Shown here piece after piece: positions 29,001-37,057 of a DNA stretch of 51,910 nucleotides. The stretch is from Gemmatimonadetes bacterium 13_2_20CM_2_65_7 (GTDB taxonomy: Bacteria; Gemmatimonadota; Gemmatimonadetes; Gemmatimonadales; GWC2-71-9). Both the position numbers and the translations under genes were made by a program. Every line of letters begins with the position of its first letter. Within the stretch, counting starts at the first letter, position 1. Under the pieces are notes generated by a model. The model worked only from the letters and a program-made list of their open reading frames with translations. It was not told the DNA's origin and searched no databases. The stretch spans positions 10,282-62,191 of the forward strand of contig MNDR01000100.1 in assembly GCA_001915025.1 (NCBI GenBank), read 5' to 3'.

Positions 29001-29460
29001 CCAGCGCATCTCGCACACGCGCGCCGATCGTGCCGGCGGTGATAAGCGGATGTCCAACTGAAAAGCCTGGGTGTGCCGGCCGCATGCGCTGTGTGGGATC
29101 GGTGAACGCCATGATGCGGCCGGTGACGCGGACCGCGACCGGCACTCCCTCGAGCGAGTCCGGGAGCCGCGCGATTCCAGCTCGTTCAGCCAGGATGAGT
29201 ACGCCGGCGCGTCCGTCCGGCAGCTTGGTGACTGCAGTCCCTACTATCCCGGGAGTCTCGAGGAGCCTGGGTGAGTGTCGCCGCAGTACCGCGAGCGCGC
29301 CACGGAGATCCATGACGTTGCCGCGAGGGAGAACGGAGGGCGCTACTGAGGGACCAGCAGGCGAGTCTGGCGCGCTCTCGGAGCAAGCGTACCAGATCGT
29401 GGGAGCGGCAACCATCAGGACGACGACGGCTGCGCGGGTCAACGTGCGGACCGCGACCAT
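26047..29460 (-). CDS. Large secreted trypsin-like protein with six CARDB repeats
   Basis: A 1137-residue exported lipoprotein-like protein; the signal ends near TIWYACSES. After a module shared with the next gene comes a trypsin-fold domain with His163 in ILSNNHVLAN, Asp in NTIDAAIAL and Ser316 in GGGDSGSLIV. A calcium-binding-like GDADGDGYFDNRDALLG lies inside it. Then six CARDB-type repeats of about 109 residues, and a C-terminal immunoglobulin-like domain (HVGNLDGF to VDVKH). ATG 29460 has GGGGGG five bases upstream; the longer frame adds an unlikely leader. Low cysteine and many Thr/Asn fit a surface adhesin-peptidase. Confidence 0.82.
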   Translation of the reverse strand: MVAVRTLTRAAVVVLMVAAPTIWYACSESAPDSPAGPSVAPSVLPRGNVMDLRGALAVLRRHSPRLLETPGIVGTAVTKLPDGRAGVLILAERAGIARLPDSLEGVPVAVRVTGRIMAFTDPTQRMRPAHPGFSVGHPLITAGTIGARVRDALGRVYILSNNHVLANSNSASIGDPEYQPGPYDGGTSADQIATLTDFQTISFASNGSNTIDAAIALSSTDLLDNAVPSDEGYGMPNSTIFGDADGDGYFDNRDALLGLNVQKYGRTTHLTHGQITGVNATVIVCYQVSGFDCAKSARYIDQVIISPGTFSGGGDSGSLIVTDDGNLNPVALLFAGNSSVTIANRIDLVLNRFGVTIDGFAPPPPGPLTDLAVTSVSGPSTIVNVAANVTVTVKNFGNQDVSSFDVSLEDTTDHVTVGTQTVAGLTAGTATNMSFAWTPRSAGNHVLVGKHTLSDDKASNNQRFATVTVMPAVTDIAVSSISPSGPLIQGHVVDVAVTVANIGNQNVASSFDVTLQDSTAGVALGTQTVAGLAVGARTTLTFSWNLTGASLGAHTLLATQSLTDDYSANNQIRTVATVNPKPTDIALPGITGPRSVIQGDTAHVVVTVQNVGEVDVSASFDVVLTDGWAGPTLGTQTVAGLAIGATTTVDIPWNTAGSAVTGHTLFATQKLADNNSANNSIAIGIDVKPVPSTDLAVTGVSAPVGVGQGSTVAVVVAVQNVGGKNVTANFDLVLTDATAGVTIGTQTVTGGLAVGGSTTRTFNWNTTSAALGSHTLVGTQTLADDSAADNQSSTTARVNPPSIDVAVTGMTAPASVTQGNTPTISVTVQNVGGQDVSSSFNIVLTDATAGVTIGTQAVTGLTLGASATRYFNWNTTGATVGGHNLVATQSLADDSAANNQRSTTVNITPAPADIAVVSITAPSQVTVGDTAPVVVTVQDVGGQDVTNTFDVVLTDGTAGNAILGTQTIFGLAAGASSTLTFNWNTAGAGIWGHILTATQQQADANSSNNARATSITVNPPTAHVGNLDGFANSGVPGDTTWSATVRITAHDAKHNPLNGVTVSGTWNGSGPDATCVTSDDGGEGTGTCTVVLSSIPNATHYASFAVSGMSLPGGSYNKWANHDPDGSSNGFSVDVKH
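26398..28359 (-). repeat. Six tandem CARDB-type repeats, about 327 bp each
   Basis: Each repeat has the plan: DIAV..I..P..V..G....V.VTVQNVG..DV...FDV.L.D...G...GTQTV.GL..G....L.F.WNT.G...G.H.L.ATQ.L.DD.S.NN. Repeats 4 to 6 are closest to each other (shared LTDATAGVTIGTQ), implying recent duplication there; the first is the most diverged. Boundaries are approximate. Confidence 0.88.
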
Positions 29461-29536
29461 AACAACCCCCCGTGAACTGAGTACGGGCGCGTCAGGATAA
29501 TGAGGACGCGGGGTCAAATCGGCAAGTTCAGTCTGA

Positions 29537-29998
29537 CTAATTGGCTTTGAGCACCGCCTCGATAAAGCTCAAGGTCTTGGTTTCGACCCAAGCTGCGGAC
29601 ACGGCTGTGATGCCGATCGTCCCGAGGCGGTCTCCCGACCCGGTCGGCGGCCGCCCTTTCCAGGGGGCGTGCTTGACCTCGCGCTGAACGAGGATGCCGT
29701 GGCGGGGGTCGAAGCGGAAGATGAGCGCGGAGGCGAGCCCGCTCCGGGGCGTGAAGGACAGGGCCACGCTGGGATAGGCGTCGTCCCGCTCGATGTGCTC
29801 CCGAACCGAAGCATCGTGGCCCGCATTCTTGAGCTCGGCCATGATCGCGTCGAGGACGGGGCGCACTACCGCCCGCAGCCGCTCCCCGCACATCCGCCGA
29901 TCCGCCTGATCCTGCGGCGTCGTGGGCTGGGCGTTCGCCGCTCGCTCGGCGTAAGCCCGGAGCAGCGCCTGCAGCTTGGCCTTGTATTCCTCAGTCAT
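29537..29998 (-). CDS. Hypothetical protein
   Basis: A 153-residue soluble protein: a helical N-terminus (EEYKAKLQALLRAYAERAANA) and a C-terminal alpha/beta region (ALIFRFDPRHGILVQREVKHAPWKGRPPTG...ETKTLSFIEAVLKAN). I do not recognise it. GAGG precedes ATG 29998 at normal spacing. It lies between the large protease gene and a divergent membrane-protein gene. Confidence 0.6.
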   Translation of the reverse strand: MTEEYKAKLQALLRAYAERAANAQPTTPQDQADRRMCGERLRAVVRPVLDAIMAELKNAGHDASVREHIERDDAYPSVALSFTPRSGLASALIFRFDPRHGILVQREVKHAPWKGRPPTGSGDRLGTIGITAVSAAWVETKTLSFIEAVLKAN

Positions 29999-30083
29999 TG
30001 TACCTCGTGAAGAAAGAGTGCTTGTTACTCCCTGGACGCGTCAAGCACGCAACTGTACTTTGGCGGCGCTGATTGAAACCCTT

Positions 30084-30905
30084 ATGATCCCACTGCTGCT
30101 GATCGCGGCGTACACTCTAGTCGGCATCGCCAGTTTCGCGGGCCTCCTCCACCTGATTCCCCGACTCGGCGCCGCCGGGACGAGAATCGGCGCATGGCTC
30201 TGCCGTGCCCCGGGGCTCGACCTTGTTGTCTCCGTCGTCACATGGATCCCTCCCACCGTCCTGGGAATCGTCCTCGGCTGGCGCGGCGTGGTGGGAGCGA
30301 TCATCGGGCAGGTGCTGGGGATGCTGGTTTGGATGTTCGCCCACGAGCTGGCCAACCGCAAACGCGACGGGCCGCGAATCGTCACCTTCCTCAACCGCAC
30401 CGTCGGACGGCTCAACAACCACATCGCTCTCTGGGTGACCGCGCTCGCCGTCCCCGTCTTCATCATCCTGCGCGTGGCGGAACTGTGCGTCTACCCGATC
30501 CTCACCCCCCTCGTCGGCCTGCCGCGATACCGCCACGGGGACTGGGTGAACGTCAGCCGCCACAAGTTCAACGGCCTCGTGGGACACGACCTGATCTGGT
30601 GCCTGTACTGTGACTGGATGACCGGCGTGTACTCCCTGGGCGCGGAGATGCTGCGCAACGTCGAGAGTTTCTGGTGTCCCATCCGGTTCGCCAGCGGGAA
30701 GAAATGCGACAACTGTAAGCTCGACTTTCCGGACATCGACGGCGGGTGGGTCCCGTTGGAGGGGACGATGGACGACGTGGTGGCGACCTTGCAAGAGAAG
30801 TACAGTCCGCAGGCGACAGCTCGCCTGCCGCGGGACCAGCGACATCCATGGTTCGGGCACCCCGTGCGCACGACGGTGGAGGCAAAGGCGACGGATGTGA
30901 CGTAA
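30084..30905 (+). CDS. Membrane protein with a C-terminal Cys-containing soluble domain, unknown
   Basis: A 273-residue protein. Three or four hydrophobic segments lie in the first 150 residues (LLLIAAYTLVGIASFAGLLHL, VVSVVTWIPPTVLGIVLGW, VGAIIGQVLGMLVWMF, ALWVTALAVPVFIILRVAEL). The soluble end has WCLYCDW and FASGKKCDNCKLDFPDIDGGW, cysteine pairs suited to bind zinc. ATG 30084 starts just before the first helix; the longer open frame from 29976 overlaps the divergent gene's leader. Family not recognised. Confidence 0.65.
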   Translation: MIPLLLIAAYTLVGIASFAGLLHLIPRLGAAGTRIGAWLCRAPGLDLVVSVVTWIPPTVLGIVLGWRGVVGAIIGQVLGMLVWMFAHELANRKRDGPRIVTFLNRTVGRLNNHIALWVTALAVPVFIILRVAELCVYPILTPLVGLPRYRHGDWVNVSRHKFNGLVGHDLIWCLYCDWMTGVYSLGAEMLRNVESFWCPIRFASGKKCDNCKLDFPDIDGGWVPLEGTMDDVVATLQEKYSPQATARLPRDQRHPWFGHPVRTTVEAKATDVT

Positions 30906-30909
30906 GCGC

Positions 30910-30937
30910 GGTCGCTAGCGTCGAGGCTAGCGCGACC
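30910..30937. terminator. Hairpin between convergent genes, possible bidirectional terminator
   Basis: GGTCGCTAGC (30910-30919) pairs with GCTA-GC-GCGACC (30926-30937), leaving a two-base bulge and a six-base loop. It sits five bases past the plus-strand stop and overlaps the stop of the minus-strand gene. There is no T-run, so it would be a weak or factor-assisted terminator. Confidence 0.4.
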
Positions 30938-32078
30938 AGGCCGCGATGCGCCCGCGCCAAAGCTCATCAAGCTTCGCTGGCGGGACGCTCAAGAGCTGTG
31001 CGGCGGTGTTCAACACGAGGCGCGGCTCGCTTCCCGAATTCGCGAGGCTACGAACGGCCCCGATTCCCCCCGCGTCGTACACCATCTTGCAGAGCACCGC
31101 GAGGCCATCGTAACCGACGTCCAACGTTCCTGCTCGCGGCGGCGGGTTGGTCATGACGCTCTCGAGTGTCAGATCAAGATGCGCATCGAGATAGCGTTTG
31201 AGACCCGGAATGAGCTCCTTGAAGTCGAGACCGGCGGAGCCGCCCGTCCAGGTCATCAACCCTTCCTGGACGAGCCCTGCGGTCTTGAGTTGGGCCAGAA
31301 ATGGCCAGAGGACGACATGGGCGAGTTCGTGCCGATAGGCCTCGCCATTGCTTGAGGAGCCGACGAAAACCAGCCGGTTGGTAACCTCGGACCTGCCCCC
31401 GACGGTGTCGGAACCAAGCGGGAAGAACTCAAGACCAGCAGCGCGTAGGGTCTCACTGAGGTCATCGGTGAAGTAGTAACGGATGCTTGGCGGGGATGGC
31501 ACGTCAAACGCGCGCGCGAGGGAATCGACAAAGGCAGCAGTCTTCTCAGCGCGGGAACGTGAGAAGGCTCGAGTCGCGGGAAATACGAACGTGATGCGAC
31601 CAACTCTCTCGCTATTCCATCGACGCGTCAGGCGTGGAAGGGCGTTGGCAAGGACCCACTGCCCCCGTTCACGGGTCGCATACACGCGATAGAGGGCCAA
31701 GGGCTTCACGTCTTGAGAAGAATCGGACACACTGGCGATGAGAGTGCGGATCAGGTAGGTGCTGTCCAGGCCGATCGCAGGGGCAAGGTGCACGACCGTG
31801 AACTTCGTGAACCCTTGGTACACGTAAGGGCACAATAGATCGACGGAAGGCCACTGCAGTTGTTCCAAGCGAGACCAGAGGGCGTTCGGTCGACCGCAAA
31901 CTGGGCGAGAGGTGAGATAGCCGCGCCAGAGCGCGAAGATCTCGTGGTTCGGTGCTCCGACAGTATCGACCCCGAATCCGACAGCAACGCCCACCGCTGT
32001 GCTTGGAAGTTGCGCCCGTGTTGATCCCAAAGGACCGAGTATCGCGGCGACGAGTACGGAGGCGGTACGTGAGCGCAT
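30927..32078 (-). CDS. Secreted putative zinc metallopeptidase (gluzincin / MA-like)
   Basis: A 383-residue exported protein with a signal peptide (MRSRTASVLVAAILGPLGSTRAQ). The zinc motif HELAH lies in AYRHELAHVVLWPF, and a Glu follows in LVQEGLMTWTGG, as in MA-clan peptidases. The rest is unassigned. The first half (about 200 residues) looks like a substrate or inhibitory domain. It starts four bases after the stop of the broken propeller gene and is probably cotranscribed with it. Confidence 0.7.
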   Translation of the reverse strand: MRSRTASVLVAAILGPLGSTRAQLPSTAVGVAVGFGVDTVGAPNHEIFALWRGYLTSRPVCGRPNALWSRLEQLQWPSVDLLCPYVYQGFTKFTVVHLAPAIGLDSTYLIRTLIASVSDSSQDVKPLALYRVYATRERGQWVLANALPRLTRRWNSERVGRITFVFPATRAFSRSRAEKTAAFVDSLARAFDVPSPPSIRYYFTDDLSETLRAAGLEFFPLGSDTVGGRSEVTNRLVFVGSSSNGEAYRHELAHVVLWPFLAQLKTAGLVQEGLMTWTGGSAGLDFKELIPGLKRYLDAHLDLTLESVMTNPPPRAGTLDVGYDGLAVLCKMVYDAGGIGAVRSLANSGSEPRLVLNTAAQLLSVPPAKLDELWRGRIAAWSR

Positions 32079-32081
32079 AGC

Positions 32082-32904
32082 TCATCGCGTGAGATGGAGC
32101 ACTGTTCCCGAATCCCCAACCGCCCAAACGTCGCCAGACGAGCTACCCCACGCGGAACGGAGGATTCGAGCGGTGGGACTTACGCTCTGAGACCAATGGG
32201 AGCCGTCGAAATGGAGGATCGCGCCGCCTTCCCCGACGGCCCACACATCATTTGCCGCCGTTCCCCAAATTCCATGTAGCCGGACCCTTATCGGCGAAGT
32301 GAGAGCTTGCGACCACCCGTTCCCGTCGTAGTGGACGATGGTTCCGGAGTCCCCGACGGCCCAGATGTCGCTCGTACCGCTGCCCCAAATGGCGTGGAGC
32401 GGGTGAAGGGACGTGAATTGGGTCTTCGCGCCGGGTCCAGACCGAGCCGTCATAATGCCCGAGATAGCGGCTGGCGCAGTCCGAGGCCCAGACGTCGGTC
32501 GGACCGCTCCCCCAAATCGCGCTTGCGGTGCGGTTGTCGTTCAGGGAGGTGCTCGTCCACGCGCTGCCCATCCAATGGTACGCGAACTTTTGTCCCGCGC
32601 CCAGCCAGACGTCGCTCGACGAGTTCACCCAGAGTCCGGCGGCCGGGGTGGAGGGAAGGGGGTCGGGTGCACGATTCCACGTGTGCCCATCCCAGCGCAG
32701 GATCGTCGTGTCGCCCGCGACCCACACGTTGGTGGAGTTGCTCCCCCGGACGTTCGTGAGCCCGTCGGTCGTGGGAACGGAAACGACCGACCAGGTCCCC
32801 GAACGATCGACGCTTCCGACCATGCCACCGCTATTGCACGCTCCGAACCCGATCGGGAGGAGTGCCAGGAACGACCGCAGAGAGCCTACGCGAAACGTAT
32901 TCAT
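32082..32904 (-). pseudogene. Beta-propeller lipoprotein gene with one frameshift
   Basis: The N-terminal frame starts at ATG 32904 with a lipoprotein signal (RSFLALLPIGFGACNSGG) and repeats of the type NVWVAGDTTILRWDG and IWGSGPTDVWASD. Near 32405-32440 the repeats move to another frame, continuing with HAIWGSGTSDIWAVGDSGTIVHYDG, IWGTAANDVWAVGEGG and WGSSSGDVWAVGDSG to the stop at 32082. Joined, it is about 270 residues of WG-repeat propeller blades. The shift corresponds to one extra base. It may be real decay or a sequencing indel. Confidence 0.8.
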
Positions 32905-32909
32905 ATGCC

Positions 32910-34151
32910 CTAATAAATGAGATACTTCGCCCTCGCCTCGCGAAATCGCGCGAGATCTCGTTCCCACCCTTCCCAGATCTCGCGCATCGGCCGCCCTGCT
33001 TCGAGTGCCGTGCGGAGCTCGTGCCCGGCCGCGAGTCGATCGAAGCTGTCGTTGCGAAACTGAAACTGGTTCGGATGCGCCGCGCGAATCGCCGCAATCA
33101 ACGCGACCGCAAGCTTCGTCGCGTCGTAGCGCGCGCGATCCGTGACGCGGAGGCGCAGCCCACGCAGCGGGACACCGCCATATTTGCCGTCCGTCGGTGC
33201 GACCGGAGTGAACGCGGTCGCTTGAACCTCCACACCCGCGATTGCCGCCCGGTCGAGCCGTGCCAGCACCGAGTCCGGATTGAGCCAGGGAGCGCCAATC
33301 ACCTGAAACGCCCTGCCCGTTCCTCGACCCACCGATACGTTTGTCCCCTCGAAAAGGCATATGCCAGGATAATGAAATGCGCTCTCGAGGTTCGGCATAT
33401 TGGGCGACGGTTTGACCCAGGGAATGCTCGTCTGGTCATAGAACATGGATCGCGACCAGCCGGCCACCGGGACGACCACGAGGTCGGCACCGATCCCCAG
33501 AACATCGTTCGTCATGCGAGCGAGCTCGCCGAGTGTCATCCCGTGACGCATAGCGATGGGAAGAAAACCAACAAAGGCAGAGTCCGGGTCGCCCGCCTGC
33601 GCGCGCACGTTTCCCTGCACGGCAACGCCGCCGATGGGGTCCGGCCGATCCAACACGATCACCCGTTTGCGCGCGCGCGTTGCAGCACGCATCAGTTGCG
33701 CGAGCGACGCGGGATAGGTGTAAAAGCGCGCGCCGATGTCCTGGAGATCGATCAACACCACGTCGGTGCTGTCGAGTGCAGCCCAGGCAGCGGTGCGCGA
33801 TCCGCCATAGAGACTGTAGATTGGGAGGCCGGTGACCGAGTCTTTGCCGTCGGGAAGTCCGGGGCGATCCTCGGTGCCGCGGAAGCCGTGTTCGGGACTG
33901 AACAGCACCGTGAGTCGTGCGTCGTGCGTCGTGCGTAGCAGATCGACATCACGGCGACCGAGATGATCGACCCCCGTGTTATTCGTGAGGAGACCGAGCC
34001 GCTTGCTGGCGATCAGGTGAGCGGAATCCGACAGCAGCACTTCAATGCCAGGACGCACCGGAGCGCCAGCCGGGGGAATGCGTGATGTGCCCCCCCCCGC
34101 GGCCGAACAACAGACTCCACAAACCATCCAGATGAGATGATGCGCGCGCAT
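32910..34151 (-). CDS. namZ: Exo-beta-N-acetylmuramidase NamZ (DUF1343)
   Basis: NamZ releases terminal MurNAc from peptidoglycan fragments. The DUF1343 pattern is complete: RLGLLTNNTGVDHLGRR, LFSPEHGFRGTEDRPG, PIYSLYGG, DLQDIGARFYTYPASL, VIVLDRPDPIGG, PSPNMPNLESAFHYPGICLFEGTNVSVGRGT. Length (413) is normal. AGGAG lies three bases before ATG 34151. The signal region (WMVCGVCCSAAGGG) includes a run of nine G and looks lipoprotein-like. A 7-bp repeat encodes RTTHDAR at about residues 75-80. Its start overlaps the divergent nagZ start. Confidence 0.93.
   Translation of the reverse strand: MRAHHLIWMVCGVCCSAAGGGTSRIPPAGAPVRPGIEVLLSDSAHLIASKRLGLLTNNTGVDHLGRRDVDLLRTTHDARLTVLFSPEHGFRGTEDRPGLPDGKDSVTGLPIYSLYGGSRTAAWAALDSTDVVLIDLQDIGARFYTYPASLAQLMRAATRARKRVIVLDRPDPIGGVAVQGNVRAQAGDPDSAFVGFLPIAMRHGMTLGELARMTNDVLGIGADLVVVPVAGWSRSMFYDQTSIPWVKPSPNMPNLESAFHYPGICLFEGTNVSVGRGTGRAFQVIGAPWLNPDSVLARLDRAAIAGVEVQATAFTPVAPTDGKYGGVPLRGLRLRVTDRARYDATKLAVALIAAIRAAHPNQFQFRNDSFDRLAAGHELRTALEAGRPMREIWEGWERDLARFREARAKYLIY
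33910..33937. repeat. Tandem 7-bp repeat GTGCGTC, four units
   Basis: Two perfect units (33917-33930) flanked by GTGAGTC (33910-33916) and GTGCGTA (33931-33937), each one mismatch from the consensus. It lies in namZ and encodes RTTHDAR on the minus strand. The unit is the same as in the array at 9084-9111. Confidence 0.9.
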
Positions 34152-35906
34152 AGACTCCTAATAGTTGTACTGCTCGCTGGCTGCGGCGGTGCGCGGGTCG
34201 CAAGTCGCCCTGCACCGACTCCGCAACCGGTCTCCATCGACAGCCTGCTCGGGAAGCTCACGCCCCGTCAGAAAGTCGCGCAGCTCGTCGTGCCGTGGCT
34301 CGGTGGAAACTACACGGCGCTCGATGATTCCGCATTCCAGATCGCGACGCGCTGGATCGACTCGCTCGAGATGGGCGGCATCATCATCTCGGTCGGCTCG
34401 CCGTACGACATCGCCGCCAAGCTCAACGTGCTGCAACAGCGCTCCAAGCTGCCATTGCTGATCTCGGCGGACCTCGAGTGGGGCGCGGCGATGCGCGTCG
34501 TCGGGGCGACGGCATTCCCGATGATCATGGCGGCCGGCGCGACGGGCGACGAGCGGGACGCCTACACGATCGGCCGCATCGCCGCGATCGAGGGCCGCGC
34601 CGTCGGCATCCACGTCAACTTCGCGCCCGACGCGGACGTCAACAACAATCCGCTCAATCCGATCATCAATATCCGCTCCTTCGGCGAAGACCCGCACGCG
34701 GTCGCGCGTCTCGTGCGCGCGTACGTGCACGGTCTGCAGGAGCACGGGATGCTCGCCACCTTGAAGCACTTCCCGGGACACGGCGACACCGATGTCGACT
34801 CGCACATCGGACTGCCGACGATCCGCTCCACGTATTCGCGACTCGATTCGGTGGAGCTCGTGCCGTTCCGCGCCGGCATCGAAGCCGGTGCGGGCGTCGT
34901 GATGAGCGCGCATATCGCTTTTCCATCGCTGACGGGAGACGCCGACCCGGCGACCCTTTCCGGCGCCGTCCTCACCGGACTGCTACGCGATTCGCTGCGC
35001 TTCCATGGACTCGTCGTGACCGATGCGCTGATGATGGGCGGCATCGTCACCAAATACGGCGCGGGCGATGCGGCGGTCCGCGCGTTCGAGGCGGGATCGG
35101 ACCTCTTGTTGATGCCCGCCGACCCCGATACGGCCATCGTCGCGATGCTCACTGCGTTGCAGACCGGACGCATCTCTGCGGCGCGTCTCGACGCCTCTGT
35201 GCGCCGCGTGCTCGAGATCAAGCGCAGCCTCGGATTGTTTACGCACCGACAAGTGGCGCTCGATTCGATCTCCAAGATCGTCGGGTCGAAGGCCTTTCAG
35301 GATGCCGCCGACGACGTCGCCCAGCGCGCCCTCACGCTGGTACGGGATACGTCAGGCACCGTCGCGCGCCTGCGCAAGACGCGCGGGCGCATGGCCGTTA
35401 TCGCCTATGGCGACGAGCTCAATAGCTACGTCGGCCAACGCTTGCTCGAGATTCTCCGACTCGGCGGCGACACGGTGAGCTTCTTTCGCCTGTGGCCGAT
35501 GTCCGGGCCATTGTCCTACGATTCCGCGCGCGTCGTGATTGCGCGGGCACCGACCGTGGTGTTTGCCACGAACGTGCGGCCGATCTCCTCGAGGGGGAAC
35601 ATCGCGTTGCCCGATTCGCTCGCGCGACTCATCACGGTCACGGATTCGCAGAGACCAACGGTCCTCGTGTCGCTGGGCAGCCCGTATCTCCTGAACCAGA
35701 CGCCGACCGTGAAGTCGTACGTGATCGCGTGGAGCGGCGTGCGCGCGGCCGAGCGAGCCGCGAGCCGTGCCCTGCTCGGCTGGTCACCGATTCGGGGGAA
35801 GCTGCCGATTCGCATTCCGCCGGCATATCCCATCGGACACGGCATGGTGGTGACCGATTCGACAGTGCCGCCGCCGCGCCCACCGGCGCACATCATCATC
35901 CCGTGA
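34140..35906 (+). CDS. nagZ: Beta-N-acetylhexosaminidase NagZ (GH3), lipoprotein
   Basis: A GH3 glucosaminidase that removes GlcNAc from muropeptides. KHFPGHGDTDVDSHIGLP carries the His/Asp dyad that acts as general acid-base (His214), and VVTDALMMGG holds the nucleophile Asp295. The lipobox LLAGC predicts membrane anchoring. A C-terminal domain (about 390-588) follows, as in B. subtilis NagZ. ATG 34140 or the adjacent ATG 34137 is the start. The next gene overlaps by four bases (GTGA), so the pair is translationally coupled. Confidence 0.92.
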   Translation: MRAHRLLIVVLLAGCGGARVASRPAPTPQPVSIDSLLGKLTPRQKVAQLVVPWLGGNYTALDDSAFQIATRWIDSLEMGGIIISVGSPYDIAAKLNVLQQRSKLPLLISADLEWGAAMRVVGATAFPMIMAAGATGDERDAYTIGRIAAIEGRAVGIHVNFAPDADVNNNPLNPIINIRSFGEDPHAVARLVRAYVHGLQEHGMLATLKHFPGHGDTDVDSHIGLPTIRSTYSRLDSVELVPFRAGIEAGAGVVMSAHIAFPSLTGDADPATLSGAVLTGLLRDSLRFHGLVVTDALMMGGIVTKYGAGDAAVRAFEAGSDLLLMPADPDTAIVAMLTALQTGRISAARLDASVRRVLEIKRSLGLFTHRQVALDSISKIVGSKAFQDAADDVAQRALTLVRDTSGTVARLRKTRGRMAVIAYGDELNSYVGQRLLEILRLGGDTVSFFRLWPMSGPLSYDSARVVIARAPTVVFATNVRPISSRGNIALPDSLARLITVTDSQRPTVLVSLGSPYLLNQTPTVKSYVIAWSGVRAAERAASRALLGWSPIRGKLPIRIPPAYPIGHGMVVTDSTVPPPRPPAHIIIP

Positions 35907-37057
35907 GACTCCGGCTTGCGGCCGTCACCGCCCTGCTCGCGTGCGGAGCGCGCGGGTCATCGCCACCACCCATCTCCGCGCCCGCACCGCAGCGCGGGTT
36001 CGCTCCCGTCGTCGATTATCTGCGTTCGCAGGTGGACAGCGCGTTTCCTGGCGCGGTGATCGCAGTCGGCCAACACGACAGCGTTGTGCTGCTCGCGGCG
36101 GTGGGTCACTACGGCGCCGACGATCGCCGACCGGTCACGACGGAAACGATCTACGATCTGGCATCACTCACCAAGGTTATCGCGCTCACCACCGAGTGCA
36201 TCCTCTTGGTCGACCAGGGCAAGCTCGATCTCGCCGCACCGGTTCAGCGCTACCTGCCGGAATTCCGCGGCCCTATGAAAGACCAGGTGACGATCCGTCA
36301 CCTGCTCACGCACTCGGCGGGCCTCGCCGCCGACCTGCCGCTGTTCGATTCGACGCGTACGCGTGAGGCGGCGCTCCGGATGGTGGACACGTCGCCGCTG
36401 TTGGCGCCGCCCGGGACACGGTTTGTGTACTCCGACTTGAGCGCAATCGTGCTGATGCAGGTCGTGGAGCGCATCACCGGGCGGCCCTTCGACCAGGTGC
36501 TCGCCGACGACGTCTTCGGACCGCTCGGCATGACCGCCACGCGCTTCGTACCACCCCAGAGCTGGCACGACCGCATCGCGCCCACCGAGGTGGACACGTT
36601 TTTCAGGCATCGCTTGTTGATCGGCGAAGTGCACGACGAGAGCGCCGCGCGCCTGGGCGGCGTGTCGGGGAACGCAGGATTGTTCTCGAATGCGCCGGAC
36701 CTGGCCAGGTTTGCGGCGTGGCTGTTGGATGCTCGGGCGGGGCGACCGGGCCCATTACGGGCCGACTCCGGCCTGGTTCACCGGTTCACCACGAAGCAAG
36801 ACATCCCGCCCGGCTCATCGCGCGCGCTCGGCTGGGACACTCCGTCCGAGCTCTCGAGCGCCGGAACGAAAATGGGACCGAACGCATTCGGACATACCGG
36901 CTTCACCGGCACATCCATCTGGTTCGATCCCGACCGCAACGTCTTCATTATACTGCTGACCAACCGCGTGAACCCCACACGCGCCAACCTCAAGATCCTT
37001 CAGGTCCGCCGGCGCGTCGCCGATCTCGTGAACGACGCGCTCACTCCACCACAGTAG
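35903..37057 (+). CDS. Serine hydrolase of the beta-lactamase class C family, AmiE-like
   Basis: A 384-residue exported hydrolase with a short lipoprotein-like signal (AAVTALLACGARG). Ser88 and Lys91 form SxxK in LASLTK; YSD takes the place of YxN; GHTGFTG is the third motif. In B. subtilis the muropeptide-rescue operon has namZ, nagZ and an AmpC-like amidase (AmiE/YbbE), and the same three neighbours occur here, so an N-acetylmuramoyl-L-alanine amidase role is likely but inferred. GTG 35903 overlaps the nagZ stop. It converges with a symporter gene, overlapping by 17 bases. Confidence 0.85.
   Translation: MRLRLAAVTALLACGARGSSPPPISAPAPQRGFAPVVDYLRSQVDSAFPGAVIAVGQHDSVVLLAAVGHYGADDRRPVTTETIYDLASLTKVIALTTECILLVDQGKLDLAAPVQRYLPEFRGPMKDQVTIRHLLTHSAGLAADLPLFDSTRTREAALRMVDTSPLLAPPGTRFVYSDLSAIVLMQVVERITGRPFDQVLADDVFGPLGMTATRFVPPQSWHDRIAPTEVDTFFRHRLLIGEVHDESAARLGGVSGNAGLFSNAPDLARFAAWLLDARAGRPGPLRADSGLVHRFTTKQDIPPGSSRALGWDTPSELSSAGTKMGPNAFGHTGFTGTSIWFDPDRNVFIILLTNRVNPTRANLKILQVRRRVADLVNDALTPPQ

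Noticed and set aside
35492-35902. N-terminal extension of the AmiE-like hydrolase
   Set aside because: It overlaps nagZ, lacks homology, and GTG 35903 gives a proper signal sequence and a GTGA junction.
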